Assembly: GCA_030765525.1 (NCBI GenBank)
Contig: JAVCCK010000028.1
Location: 1 to 64,000, forward strand
Length of the DNA: 64,000 bases
Source of the DNA: Candidatus Lernaella stagnicola
GTDB lineage: Bacteria; Lernaellota; Lernaellaia; Lernaellales; Lernaellaceae
Direction: 5' to 3'
Shown in pieces: positions 24,352 through 33,777 of this stretch (position 1 is the first letter of the stretch; every line of letters starts with the position of its first letter). Below the pieces are notes generated by a model, which was not told where the DNA came from, ran no database searches, and saw only the letters and a list, made by a program, of their open reading frames with translations. A program made the position numbers and the translations under genes.

Positions 24352-25101
24352 TTACGCCGCGCGACGCCGAACGTCACCACGGCGCACGCCGAACGGCGCC
24401 CACCAAAGCGCCAACAACAGGGCTCCCAATTGCACTGGAAGAGAAGAGAGAGGGTCATGCGACAACGCCGGCTCCAGTAGGCCCGGCCAAGGCAGGCCGC
24501 CGACGTGCAAGCCAAAAAAAGGACCGGCCAGGATGTTGAACGCGGCGTGAAACACCACGCATGCACCCAAACCGCTGCGCAAATACAGACCGCCCAGGGC
24601 CAGGCCGACCAAAAACGCGGCGAGCCCCGATCCGATCCCGGCCTGCAGGTGCCCGGCTCCAAATAGCGCCGCGCCGAACACCACCGCCGGGAAGAAGCCG
24701 AAGCGCCGGGCCAGCAGCGGTATCAACGCGCCGCGAAACAACGATTCTTCCGCGACCGCGATCACCAATGCCGCCAGTACCGCCGCCGGGAAAAAAGTGA
24801 GGGTATCGCCCACCGCTGGGCGCGTGCCGATCAGGGCCAGCATGGCCAGCAGCAAGCCGCCGGCCAGCGCCGCACTTTCGGTGATCGGCGTCAGGTCGCT
24901 ACGTATCCGCGTCGCGCCCAAGGCTCGCATCGCCCACCACGCAACGGGCAGCGACATCAGTTGAACAGCGACGAAGAACAAATCGCCCGGCATGCCGCCG
25001 AGGGATCGGAAGGCTGTGACCGCCACGAGCAGGTAGGCCAGCACCGCCACGCCCGCTGATCCCGCTATGGCGAAGGTGGATGTTTCGCCGCGCCCGCTCA
25101 T
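24352..25101 (-). CDS. CPBP-family intramembrane metalloprotease (CAAX-type)
   Basis: 249 residues with about seven hydrophobic helices. The Abi/CPBP motifs are complete: EESLFRG (EExxxR), FGAGHL and FHAAFN supply the glutamates and histidines for the catalytic metal. Its ATG overlaps the stop of the C25 protease gene (ATGA), so the two are made together. Family roles range from prenyl-protein processing to bacteriocin immunity; here the partner suggests processing of exported proteins, which is inferred. Confidence 0.9.
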   Translation of the reverse strand: MSGRGETSTFAIAGSAGVAVLAYLLVAVTAFRSLGGMPGDLFFVAVQLMSLPVAWWAMRALGATRIRSDLTPITESAALAGGLLLAMLALIGTRPAVGDTLTFFPAAVLAALVIAVAEESLFRGALIPLLARRFGFFPAVVFGAALFGAGHLQAGIGSGLAAFLVGLALGGLYLRSGLGACVVFHAAFNILAGPFFGLHVGGLPWPGLLEPALSHDPLSSLPVQLGALLLALWWAPFGVRRGDVRRRAA

Positions 25102-26405
25102 CGTTCCGCCGGCTCTTCGGCCCAGTACCGCAGCGCCGGGTCGCCCAGCAGCGTAAAGCCGAAAAAGTTCATCCAGAACAGGCCGACGTCGTAGAAGCCG
25201 TCGGGCTGGAAAAACAATTCCATGTACCGGCCCCGCGCCACCGCCAACGCCTCGGCCAGCGGCAGGTTGCCGTTGAGCGCGCGGTCGACCATCGTCAAAA
25301 ACACCAAGCTGCCCTCGCCGAGCATTCCGGGATCCGTCGTCGTGGTCGAACCGACAAACGCCACCGCCCCGCTTCCCAGCAGCGACGCGCCCAGGTTGTC
25401 ATACACGCTCAAATCGGCGTTGCGGCAACCGGAACTCATCATCACGCCGGGCGGATTGGCGGCGAAACTTTCCGCGTCGGTGTTGCACACAAACGGCTCG
25501 CCCGCGGACGCGCACGCCGCGTTGCCGTGACTGGCCCACACGGTCATGCCCGGCGGGTGCGAGGCCACGCGCTCCACGAAATTTTCGTGATCCAGCAAAC
25601 CGTCGGGTTCAATAAAACCGCCCGCTTCATACATCCGCCAGCAGCCGTAACCGCCCGGGGCGACGATCCAATTCACCATCGCTTCCATGATGATCGCCGC
25701 ATCGCCGGGAATGGAAATATTCCCCGCGGCCAGCAGCGTGTCCCATTTATGGTCGGCGTCCTCGAGAGCAAAGGCGACGCTCTGCTCGGCCACGGCGTGG
25801 ACTCGTTCGGGCTCGTGGAAGGGCAAGCGGCCGACGAACATTTCCGGCACGTAGTCGTACACATCGTCTTCCCACTCGCCGTATCGCCCGTCGCCGTCGA
25901 AATCGAAATCGCCCGCCAGGTCGCCGTAGTAAACATCCGACAAGCCCGCGTACAAACCCGGCCAGGTCGGGTCGGGATCCATGTACACGGCGGGGATCGT
26001 CTGATGGTCGCCGACCAGCAGCACGTACTGGCGCCGGGCGGCGTCGTAGGCGCTTTGCAGGTACTCGCGGATCAGGCGGGCGCGCTCCTCGGCGTTGGTG
26101 GTGGGAGCGATTTCTTCCAACGACGCGCTCCACACGTTTTTGCCCATGACGGCGTGGTGCTCGGCCAGGGGTTCGGCGGCCTCGAGCAAGGCCTGCGGAC
26201 CGATGAGAATGTAGTCCGTACCGCCCACCGGCGGCGGGGGCGATGTGTCATTGTCGTTGTCGTCGTCATCGATTGTGTCGTCGTCGTCATCGATAGCGTC
26301 GTGTTTTGTGTCGTCGTCATCGTTTCCGCCGGTGCCGCACGCCGCGCAGGCGAGGCAAAGAAGCGCGATCCACAGCCAGATCACGAGGCGTTTATTGCGG
26401 CTCAT
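25098..26405 (-). CDS. C25 (gingipain-like) cysteine protease lipoprotein
   Basis: 435 residues. Lipobox LACAAC, then an Asp/Thr-rich tether (about 28-55), then the peptidase C25 fold: TDYILIGPQALLEAAEPLAE, YVLLVGDHQTIP, catalytic His in VWASHGN and catalytic Cys in MSSGCRNA, ending in the family-typical LLGDPALRYW. C25 proteases include gingipains and the type IX sortase PorU. This copy is a stand-alone, tethered enzyme without a visible C-terminal sorting domain. It overlaps the small lipoprotein gene upstream (14 bp) and the CPBP gene downstream (4 bp). Confidence 0.88.
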   Translation of the reverse strand: MSRNKRLVIWLWIALLCLACAACGTGGNDDDDTKHDAIDDDDDTIDDDDNDNDTSPPPPVGGTDYILIGPQALLEAAEPLAEHHAVMGKNVWSASLEEIAPTTNAEERARLIREYLQSAYDAARRQYVLLVGDHQTIPAVYMDPDPTWPGLYAGLSDVYYGDLAGDFDFDGDGRYGEWEDDVYDYVPEMFVGRLPFHEPERVHAVAEQSVAFALEDADHKWDTLLAAGNISIPGDAAIIMEAMVNWIVAPGGYGCWRMYEAGGFIEPDGLLDHENFVERVASHPPGMTVWASHGNAACASAGEPFVCNTDAESFAANPPGVMMSSGCRNADLSVYDNLGASLLGSGAVAFVGSTTTTDPGMLGEGSLVFLTMVDRALNGNLPLAEALAVARGRYMELFFQPDGFYDVGLFWMNFFGFTLLGDPALRYWAEEPAER

Positions 26406-26853
26406 CGAAGGCCTCGTTCAGCAGATCCTCGGGCAGCGTGTCCGCTTCGGGGATCGGCACATCGCTGGGCCGCTCCATGCTTTCCAGGGCGTAGAGCAAA
26501 TTCGGGGGGAACTTTTGGTGGGCCCGAATCGCCTTTCGCACGCGTTCGAGCATCTGCTCGACCTGCTCGCTTTGTTGCCGCGCCGCCCGCAAAGTCACGA
26601 GATATTTCTCGTAGGACCACCCGTGCCTTCCGGCGACGTCTTCCTGAATCGTCAGCGCGTATTGCAGTGCTTCCAAAGGCGTTTTCTGTTTTTCCATTTT
26701 CTCGGCGAAGACCGGTCGCTGATACTCGATGACGGTTTGTCGCAGGATCGTTTTCACGGTCGCCAACTCGCGCGGCGAAACACGATGTTCGCACGCAAAA
26801 AGCGCGGCGACGGCGGCCATCAGCAGCCCGAGAGTGATAAAACGTCTTCCCAT
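26392..26853 (-). CDS. Small lipoprotein, helical, unknown
   Basis: 153 residues; signal peptide with lipobox ALFAC, then a mostly helical mature part (VSPRELATVKTILRQTVIEY, LRAARQQSEQVEQMLERVRK) and a short acidic end. No Asp tether. It is first in a three-gene unit with the C25 and CPBP proteases. No family is recognised. Confidence 0.75.
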   Translation of the reverse strand: MGRRFITLGLLMAAVAALFACEHRVSPRELATVKTILRQTVIEYQRPVFAEKMEKQKTPLEALQYALTIQEDVAGRHGWSYEKYLVTLRAARQQSEQVEQMLERVRKAIRAHQKFPPNLLYALESMERPSDVPIPEADTLPEDLLNEAFDEPQ

Positions 26854-26942
26854 GGGCCGAATTCTAGCACGCGTTGTGCGCTCCCGCAGCGTCTCTGCGG
26901 TAAAAATTCAATATTTCGTAGGGTTAGCGAGCCGCTTCGCTC

Positions 26943-26971
26943 TTGACAAGCCGCACCATGGTCTTTAACTT
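26943..26971 (+). promoter_or_regulatory. Candidate promoter of the gld-like operon
   Basis: TTGACA at 26943-26948 and TAACTT at 26966-26971 with a 17-bp spacer, about 94 bp before the ATP-binding gene. The -35 is a perfect consensus; the -10 is weak. Confidence 0.35.
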
Positions 26972-27064
26972 TCGCACGCTGTTTTGAGTCCATATGAATG
27001 AATTTTTGGGGAGTGGGTTCGCCACCTCTTAGAATAACAATCGCTCAATCGCTGGAGATTTTCG

Positions 27065-28009
27065 ATGATTGAAGTGAAAAATCTGTACAAGAAATATGGC
27101 GATTTCGCGGCGGTCCGTGGCGTGGATTTCAAAGTGAAAAAAGGCCGGATTCTCGGCTTCTTGGGGCCCAACGGCGCCGGGAAGACGACCACGATGCGCA
27201 TCATTACCGGCTACATGCCCGCGACCTCCGGTTCGGTCACCATCGGCACGCACGATATTTTCACGAAGCCGATGGAAGCCCGCCGCCACATGGGCTACCT
27301 GCCGGAAATCCCGCCGCTTTATCCCGACTTGACCGTCCGCCAATACCTTCGTTTCGTCGCCAAAATCAAGGGCGTGCCGCGGCGTGAGGTGGAAGCCAAC
27401 GTCGACCGCGTGATCGACCAGTGCGGCGTTCGGGACTACGAGAACAAGCGGATCGCCGTGATGAGCAAAGGATACAAGCAGCGCGTCGGGCTGGCCCAGG
27501 CGCTGGTTTCCGACCCCGAGGTGCTCATCCTCGACGAACCCACGATCGGCCTGGACCCCAACCAGATCAAGGAGATCCGCGGGCTGATTCGCTCCCTGGC
27601 GGGCGACCACACGGTGATCCTCTCCACCCACATCCTGCCCGAAGTCACGATGACCTGCGACGACGTGGTGATCATCGACCAGGGGCGGGTCGTGGCGGCC
27701 GATACCCTGGAAAACCTTACGAAAACCGGCGGCGGACGCGCCCGCACCTACCTGCGCCTGGCCGAGCCGAACGAAAAAACCCGCCGCCTGCTGGAAGATA
27801 CGCCGGGCGTGGCGAAGGTGGAACCGGGCGCTGAGTCGGGTGTGTTTCTCGTTACCGGCGAGCCCAATCTGGACCCCTCGCCGGACATCGCCCTGCTGGT
27901 CATGCAGCAAGGCTGGGGGCTTTTGGAAATGCGTCACGAGCGCCCGACGCTGGAAGAAATTTTCGCTCAACTGACCATCGGCGCCAGAGAGGGGGCGAGC
28001 CATGCGTAA
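27065..28009 (+). CDS. ABC transporter ATP-binding protein, GldA type
   Basis: 314 residues: Walker A GPNGAGKTT, signature MSKGYKQR (the GldA-type variant of LSGGQ), Walker B LILDEPTIGLD, and H-loop STHIL. The C-terminal 90 residues form an accessory domain. With the next two genes it forms a GldA/GldF/GldG-like transporter, required for gliding in Bacteroidetes but also found as an ABC system of unknown substrate in many deltaproteobacterial-type genomes. First gene of a four-gene operon. Confidence 0.92.
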   Translation: MIEVKNLYKKYGDFAAVRGVDFKVKKGRILGFLGPNGAGKTTTMRIITGYMPATSGSVTIGTHDIFTKPMEARRHMGYLPEIPPLYPDLTVRQYLRFVAKIKGVPRREVEANVDRVIDQCGVRDYENKRIAVMSKGYKQRVGLAQALVSDPEVLILDEPTIGLDPNQIKEIRGLIRSLAGDHTVILSTHILPEVTMTCDDVVIIDQGRVVAADTLENLTKTGGGRARTYLRLAEPNEKTRRLLEDTPGVAKVEPGAESGVFLVTGEPNLDPSPDIALLVMQQGWGLLEMRHERPTLEEIFAQLTIGAREGASHA

Positions 28010-28769
28010 CATTCTCGCCATCGCCGGCAAAGAGCTCCGGCAGTTTTTCGGCGGCGCAGTGGCCTACGTGGTGATGACGGCCTTTTTCATGCTGACCGGC
28101 TTTTTCTTCTACGACATGATCATGTCCTACAACCGCTACATCGGTTACGCCCAAATGCAGCCGATGTACATGCAGCAACTCAACATCAACGACATGATCG
28201 TCACGCCGCTGTTTCAAAACATCAACGTGATCCTGCTGCTGATTGTGCCGCTGATCACGATGCGCCTGTTCGCCGAGGAGCGGAATCAAGGCACCGATGA
28301 ACTGCTGCTGACCAGCCCGGTCAGTATCGGCCAAATCGTCACGGGCAAGCTGCTCTCGGCGCTTGCTTTTTACGCGCTGCTGCTCGTGATGACCTTCGTG
28401 TACCCCGCCATTCTGGCCAAATACGCGATGCCCGATCTGGGCAAGCTGATCACTGGATACGTCGGCCTGCTGCTGATGGGCGCGTGCTTCATCAGTTTCG
28501 GCTTGTTCGCCAGCACCCTCACGCGCAGCCAACTTGTGGCGGCGATCACCAGTTTCGCCGTGTTGCTCGTGTTTTGGATCCTCGGTTGGATCGCGGAATC
28601 GCAACCGGGCATTGTTGGCGAAGTGATGCGTTACCTGGCGATGACCGAACACTTTGAGCGTTTCGGCCAAGGCGTCATCGAGTTGTCCGACGTGACGTAT
28701 TTCATCAGCTTCATTCTGTTCTTCTGGTTCCTGGCCACTCGCGCTGTGGAATCCACGAGGTGGAGGTAA
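28002..28769 (+). CDS. ABC transporter permease, GldF type
   Basis: 255 residues, six hydrophobic segments, overlapping the ATPase gene by 8 bp. ABC-2-like permease features: KELRQFFGGAVAYVVMTAFF at the start, RLFAEERNQGTDELLLTSPV in the cytoplasmic loop. Inner membrane. Confidence 0.9.
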   Translation: MRNILAIAGKELRQFFGGAVAYVVMTAFFMLTGFFFYDMIMSYNRYIGYAQMQPMYMQQLNINDMIVTPLFQNINVILLLIVPLITMRLFAEERNQGTDELLLTSPVSIGQIVTGKLLSALAFYALLLVMTFVYPAILAKYAMPDLGKLITGYVGLLLMGACFISFGLFASTLTRSQLVAAITSFAVLLVFWILGWIAESQPGIVGEVMRYLAMTEHFERFGQGVIELSDVTYFISFILFFWFLATRAVESTRWR

Positions 28770-28772
28770 ACC

Positions 28773-30395
28773 ATGAAGACTTTTGCCCGCATCTGGTTTT
28801 GGGAAGGCTTGGTGTTGGTGGTTTTCGCCGGCCTCAGCCTCTTGTTTCTGAATTTCGAAGCCGTTTACGAACTGCTTTTCCCGCTGGTCATGGGCGGTCT
28901 CGGATTGCTCGGATTGACGATCGCCTTGGTGATCCATGTCGCCAACTGGAGCAAGCACAAAGAGGATCAACTCGAACGCGAAAGCGGCACGATGTTGAAG
29001 TTCGGCACGAATGCCGTTGTTTACACCGTGGTGTTTCTCGGCATCCTCGTGTTCGCAAACGTCATCGTCGCCGGGCGGTCCAAGAAATTCGACCTCACCT
29101 CGGCCCATGTCAACACGCTTTCGGATCAGTCCGCCACGGTGCTGGAAAACATTCCGCCCGGCGGACAAATCGAGTTGGTCGGCTTCTTCAAAGCCGGGGA
29201 AAGCGCGCCTTTTGAAAAACTCGCCGAAAAGTACACCGATGTCAGCGACCGGGTCGTCTCGCAAGTCATCGACCCCGACCTGCACCCGGAGGCCGTCGCC
29301 CGCTACGCCATCACCGAACGCGGCGCCGTCGCGGTAACCTGCGACAGGCCCGAGCTGTCCGAACAGGAAAAGTTCGCCCAGCCCGCCTGCACCGGACAAA
29401 CCAACGTGACGCTCGACATCACCGAGCAGGGATTGACCAGCGCCGTCATGAAAGTCAGCGCGCCGCAAGGTGGCGCGGTGTACTTTCTCGAAGGCCACGG
29501 CGAAGTGCCTCTGGACGGCAACGAGAAACGCGGCTTCGCGCTCATTAAAAAAAGGCTCGAAAACGAAAACCTGACCCTCAAACCCCTATTGCTGCTGACC
29601 GCCGGCGCCGTGCCGGCCGACGCGGGATTGGTCGTCGTGGCCGGGCCGACGAAGAAATTGCCCGAAAACGAAGTGCAGATTCTCAAGCAATACGCCGACG
29701 GCGGCGGTCGCTTGATCATCATGGCCGACCCGATGACCGAGACCGGCTTGGAAGGATTGCTGGCCGAGTACGGAATCTCGTTGATGGACAACGTCATCGT
29801 CGACCGGCAGGTGAAGCTCTTCGAAGGTTCGGTGCTGGGTCTTGATCCGGTCGTGCTGGATTACGGCGTCCACGAAATCACCAAGAAATTCGGCGAGAAT
29901 CCCACGATCTTCCACGAGGCTCGTTCTTTGAAAATTGCCGCGCCGAAAGGCGTGATTGTTGAGCCCTTCCTGAGTTCCGGCACCCAGAGTTGGGGCGAGA
30001 CCGATTTCGCGTTCTACGACAATGCCGACGATCAGCCGGTGTTGCGCGACGGCGAGGACACGCGCGGGCCGCTGGTGCTGGGCGCGACAGCCACGCGCAA
30101 GATCGGCGAAGGCGACGCGGCAAAAACCGCCAAGCTCGTAGTGATCGGCGACGCGGATTTCGCCGGTAATCTCTACGTCGCACAGGGCTTCAACGCCGAC
30201 CTGTTCTTTAACGCCATCAATTGGGCGACGGGACAGGAGGCGTACATTTCGATTCGCGCCAACACCTTCGCGCCCGACGTGTTCACGCTGACGCAAAAAG
30301 ATACGGCGCTGATCTTCTTCGCCTCGGTCTTTCTGCTTCCGCAGCTTGTGGTGATGTTCGGCATCGGTGTCGCCATCTTCCGGAGGCGCGAATGA
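28773..30395 (+). CDS. GldG-like ABC transporter auxiliary protein
   Basis: 540 residues, 3 bp after the permease gene. Two N-terminal transmembrane helices and a third near residue 85 precede a large periplasmic ABC_transp_aux domain (VYFLEGHGEVPL, ENLTLKPLLLL, ADGGGRLIIMADPMTETG), and a C-terminal transmembrane helix anchors it (about 512-532). This is the usual GldG layout. Confidence 0.9.
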   Translation: MKTFARIWFWEGLVLVVFAGLSLLFLNFEAVYELLFPLVMGGLGLLGLTIALVIHVANWSKHKEDQLERESGTMLKFGTNAVVYTVVFLGILVFANVIVAGRSKKFDLTSAHVNTLSDQSATVLENIPPGGQIELVGFFKAGESAPFEKLAEKYTDVSDRVVSQVIDPDLHPEAVARYAITERGAVAVTCDRPELSEQEKFAQPACTGQTNVTLDITEQGLTSAVMKVSAPQGGAVYFLEGHGEVPLDGNEKRGFALIKKRLENENLTLKPLLLLTAGAVPADAGLVVVAGPTKKLPENEVQILKQYADGGGRLIIMADPMTETGLEGLLAEYGISLMDNVIVDRQVKLFEGSVLGLDPVVLDYGVHEITKKFGENPTIFHEARSLKIAAPKGVIVEPFLSSGTQSWGETDFAFYDNADDQPVLRDGEDTRGPLVLGATATRKIGEGDAAKTAKLVVIGDADFAGNLYVAQGFNADLFFNAINWATGQEAYISIRANTFAPDVFTLTQKDTALIFFASVFLLPQLVVMFGIGVAIFRRRE

Positions 30396-31924
30396 ACACG
30401 AAAAAAACGCTGATCCTGGCCATCGTGCTTGCGGCGTTGGCGATGTTCGTCTTCCTCTACGAACTGCCGCACCAGCGGGAAAAGGAACAGGTTGACACCG
30501 AAGGCGACAAAGTCGTCGACCTCGACTTCAAGGCCGTGCGCAAAATCACCTTCGAGCGCGCCGACAGCAAGCTGGTGTTCGAAAAGGCGCCCGAAGGCGA
30601 ATCATGGCGGATGACCGAGCCCTTCCAGGATCAAACCGAGCAATGGAGCGTGCAGTCGCTGATCAGCGCCGTGCAGTACGCCCGCCCGGAGCGCAAAATC
30701 ACCGACGTAGACGAAGAAGCGATTCGCCGCTTCGGCCTGGCCGAACCGCGCGCCGTGATCTCCTACGAGACCGGTGAAGTGGTCAAGCGCGTGCGCATCG
30801 GCGGGAAAAACGCCGTCGGCAACACGGCCTACGTCAAACCCGAGAGCGAGAGCGTCGTCTACCTGGTTTCCGAGAGCAGCCTTTCGGTTCTACAAAAAAG
30901 GCCGGACGACTTCCGCCGGACCGCGCTGTTGGCGCCGCCGGATGCCGAAAAGAAACTGCACCGTGTCACCTTGGCCGCCGCCGACGCACCGCCGATCACC
31001 CTGGTCGGCGAAAAACCCGCCGGCGAAGAAGATGACGATCTGGTGCTACCCTCCGATTTGACATGGCACCTGGATTCGCCGACCGGGCCCATCGCCGATC
31101 AGGAAGTCGTCAAAGGCATCCTGGACAGGGTGGCTGCGCTCAAAACCGGCGAATTCATCGACCAACCCGATGAAACAACACTCAGCGGCTTCGAAAAGCC
31201 GAGCCTCGTGGTCCGCGCCGCTTACGGCCGGGGTGAGAATGAAATCGAAATCGTGCTGGAAGTCGGCGCAAAAAAGGAAAAAGGCGCCGCCTTCTACGCT
31301 CGCGTAACCGATCGCGCCGCGGTGATGGCCGTCAACCAAAACGACTTGCAACCCTTCCGGGTGACGCGTCGCGGCCTGCGAGACCGCCGCTTGATCCCCG
31401 CTTTGGACAAAGAAAAGGTCGCGATGATTGACTTGCAAAGCCCCGGGGCATCGTTTAGAGTGTCGCGCTCCGCCGGGGGCTGGGCATTTGCCGATGAGCG
31501 CCCGGTGGATGCGGAGAAGATCGAGCAATTGCTCGAAAACGTCTTGGGTTGGCGGGCCGAAAGCCTGATCGACGACCGGCGTGTCCGCAAGTTGTCGCGC
31601 GCCGTGCGCGGCAGCGGTGTCAGCCACATCACCTTCTTGGGTGACGAGGCGCAGATCCTTGAAAGTATTCGCTTTTCCGATGTGGTTGTGCCGGGCGAAA
31701 TCGCGCCGTTGCGCCGCTGGGAAAAGTCAAAAATGGAAGACGTGCCGGGCCTGGATGAGAAGCGTTTGATCGCTCTGGTGTCCGGCGGTTTCGAGGGCGC
31801 TGTATACCTTGTGAAACCCGAGTTGCTGGACGATCTTCCCCAGAGCATAGATGAGATTAAGAAGCCGGTTTCGGAGAAACCCCCGGTAAGCGGGGAGGAC
31901 GCAACTCCCGACGCCGGTGACTGA
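30392..31924 (+). CDS. DUF4340 membrane-anchored protein of the gld-like operon
   Basis: 510 residues, ATGA-coupled to the GldG-like gene. An N-terminal transmembrane helix (about 6-24) is followed by repeated beta-rich domains of the DUF4340 kind (RKITFERADSKLVFEK, WRMTEPFQ, GLAEPRAVI). DUF4340 genes usually follow gldF/gldG pairs, so it is probably a periplasmic subunit of the same ABC system. Ends with a Glu/Pro/Asp tail. Confidence 0.88.
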   Translation: MNTKKTLILAIVLAALAMFVFLYELPHQREKEQVDTEGDKVVDLDFKAVRKITFERADSKLVFEKAPEGESWRMTEPFQDQTEQWSVQSLISAVQYARPERKITDVDEEAIRRFGLAEPRAVISYETGEVVKRVRIGGKNAVGNTAYVKPESESVVYLVSESSLSVLQKRPDDFRRTALLAPPDAEKKLHRVTLAAADAPPITLVGEKPAGEEDDDLVLPSDLTWHLDSPTGPIADQEVVKGILDRVAALKTGEFIDQPDETTLSGFEKPSLVVRAAYGRGENEIEIVLEVGAKKEKGAAFYARVTDRAAVMAVNQNDLQPFRVTRRGLRDRRLIPALDKEKVAMIDLQSPGASFRVSRSAGGWAFADERPVDAEKIEQLLENVLGWRAESLIDDRRVRKLSRAVRGSGVSHITFLGDEAQILESIRFSDVVVPGEIAPLRRWEKSKMEDVPGLDEKRLIALVSGGFEGAVYLVKPELLDDLPQSIDEIKKPVSEKPPVSGEDATPDAGD

Positions 31925-32005
31925 AAACCGGATACACTGCCGTTCTTGTAAGAAGTGCTTATATTGTTCGTCGGCGCAACGGACGTCGATGAAAAGGAGG
32001 CCGCC

Positions 32006-32233
32006 ATGGCTCGCGTAACTGTTGAAGATTGCATCGAACGAATTCCCAATCGCTTTGCGTTGGTGCTGGCTACTTCCTACCGCACGAAGCAATTGATGCG
32101 CGGCAGCCAATACCTCGGCGATACACCCACCGACAACAAGTTTGTGGTCAACGCTTTGCGTGAGATCGCCGCCAATAAAGTGCGCCTGGTTCAGTCGCTT
32201 GACGACATCGACCAGATTGCGGACGACATTTAG
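32006..32233 (+). CDS. rpoZ: RNA polymerase omega subunit
   Basis: 75 residues, ribosome site AAAAGGAGG. Omega family core: MARVTVEDCIERIPNRFALV, then ASYRTKQLMRGS and NKFVVNALREIAANKV. Omega binds and stabilises the beta' subunit of RNA polymerase. An upstream in-frame start at 31955 lacks a site and homology. Confidence 0.95.
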   Translation: MARVTVEDCIERIPNRFALVLATSYRTKQLMRGSQYLGDTPTDNKFVVNALREIAANKVRLVQSLDDIDQIADDI

Positions 32234-32251
32234 CCTCGGAGGAATGCAGCC

Positions 32252-32458
32252 ATGACAACGATTTCGACCCCCGATCAGATTTTCGATGTGCGATTGGTAG
32301 AACGGCATATCGACACGGGGCTTACGACGAAAAAAGAATACGAGCAGTTTATGAAACAGCTTCCGGATGTGGCCGGCGAGTTCGAATACGTCCCCAAGGA
32401 AGCTATTTTTGACCTCGAAACCCCGGAAGACGAAAACGACATTGCGACCGAGGAATAG
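32252..32458 (+). CDS. Small acidic protein downstream of rpoZ
   Basis: 68 residues, ribosome site CGGAGG, 18 bp after rpoZ. VRLVERHIDTGLTTKKEYEQ, FMKQLPDVAGEFEYVP, then an acidic tail. No domain name is known to me. Tight spacing suggests co-expression with omega. Confidence 0.75.
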   Translation: MTTISTPDQIFDVRLVERHIDTGLTTKKEYEQFMKQLPDVAGEFEYVPKEAIFDLETPEDENDIATEE

Positions 32459-32502
32459 CTCGGAGTCGCTGGATTGTCCTGAACGATTAAAGGTATGGCG
32501 GT

Positions 32503-33627
32503 ATGGTCCGTAAGGACTACTATGAAATACTTGGCGTAGCGCGAAACGCCAGCGACGCCGAAATCAAATCGGCCTACCGCAAAATCGCCCTCGCCAGCCA
32601 CCCCGACCGAAATCCCGACGACCCCGAAGCCGAAAAACGATTCAAAGAAGCCAGCGAAGCCTACCAAGTACTCTCCGATCCCGAAAAACGGCGTATCTAC
32701 GACACCTACGGCCACGACGGGCTGAAGGGACAGGGATACCAGGGATTCTCGAATTTCGAAGACATCTTCTCCTCGATGGGCGGCATCTTCGAGGAATTCT
32801 TCAACTTAGGCGGCAGCCGGCGGCGTAGCGGCCCGCGGCGCGGCACCGATTTGCGATACGATTTGGAACTCGATTTCGAGGAAGCCGTGTTCGGTGTCAC
32901 CAAGGAAGTGGATATCGAACGCTACGCAACTTGCAAGCGCTGCCAGGGGTCGCGGATGGAACCGGACACCGAGGCCGTCTCCTGCCCCACCTGCGGCGGC
33001 GCCGGCCAAGTGCGGCGCAACCAAGGCTTTTTCACGTTGACTACGACCTGTCCCCACTGCCGCGGAGCGGGGAAAATCATCCAGCACCCCTGCCGCGAAT
33101 GCAACGGCACCGGCAAGCAAATCGAGATGTCGCAAGTCTCGGTGAACATTCCCGCCGGCGTCGAAGACGGCAATCGGTTGCGGGTGGCCGGCAAAGGCGA
33201 AGGCGGCGAACGCGGCGGCCCGGTGGGCGATTTGTACATTTTCCTGCACGTATTGGAACACGAATTCTTCCAGCGTCGCGGCAACGACCTATTGGCCGAA
33301 CTGCCGGTCAACTTTTGCCAAGCGTCTCTGGGCGCGGAAGTCGAAGTGCCAACCCTCGAGGGAAAAACGACGGTAAGGATTCCCAAAGGCACGCAAGTGG
33401 GTCAGTCGATCAAGATTTCGGGACAAGGCGTGCCTCACATACAGGGATACGGCCGGGGCGACTTGATCTTTTTTGTCAACGTGGCGATTCCCAAGAAGCT
33501 CAACAAACGCCAAGAAGAGCTGCTGCGGGAATTCATCGCGTGCTCGCCCGAGAACGGCCGCGCCGCGAAAAAAGGCAAACAGAAAGAAAGCTGGCTGGAC
33601 CGCATCAGGGATATCGCGTTAGGTTAG
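32503..33627 (+). CDS. dnaJ: Chaperone DnaJ (Hsp40)
   Basis: 374 residues, full-length. J domain (1-70) with the HPD tripeptide in [11 protein letters not shown]-rich part; four zinc-finger repeats ([31 protein letters not shown]; the first repeat is missing its last Gly); C-terminal substrate-binding domains. Stimulates DnaK ATPase. Follows rpoZ and the small acidic gene. Confidence 0.97.
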   Translation: MVRKDYYEILGVARNASDAEIKSAYRKIALASHPDRNPDDPEAEKRFKEASEAYQVLSDPEKRRIYDTYGHDGLKGQGYQGFSNFEDIFSSMGGIFEEFFNLGGSRRRSGPRRGTDLRYDLELDFEEAVFGVTKEVDIERYATCKRCQGSRMEPDTEAVSCPTCGGAGQVRRNQGFFTLTTTCPHCRGAGKIIQHPCRECNGTGKQIEMSQVSVNIPAGVEDGNRLRVAGKGEGGERGGPVGDLYIFLHVLEHEFFQRRGNDLLAELPVNFCQASLGAEVEVPTLEGKTTVRIPKGTQVGQSIKISGQGVPHIQGYGRGDLIFFVNVAIPKKLNKRQEELLREFIACSPENGRAAKKGKQKESWLDRIRDIALG

Positions 33628-33777
33628 CTTCGCAGTATAAACACCCAAACCGAATGTTCGCTATGCGAAAGCTTGACTTCGCTCACCTGTGATTTAGAAT
33701 CGCCGTCGGGGAATACTGCATCGGCGTTCTCGCATCGCAACTATCGACGAACGATGAACCAGAAGGTTGGTGGGGCC

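Noticed and set aside
27900-29498. 532-codon minus-strand frame
   Set aside because: Antisense to the gld-like operon; His/Gln/Asp-rich shadow translation.
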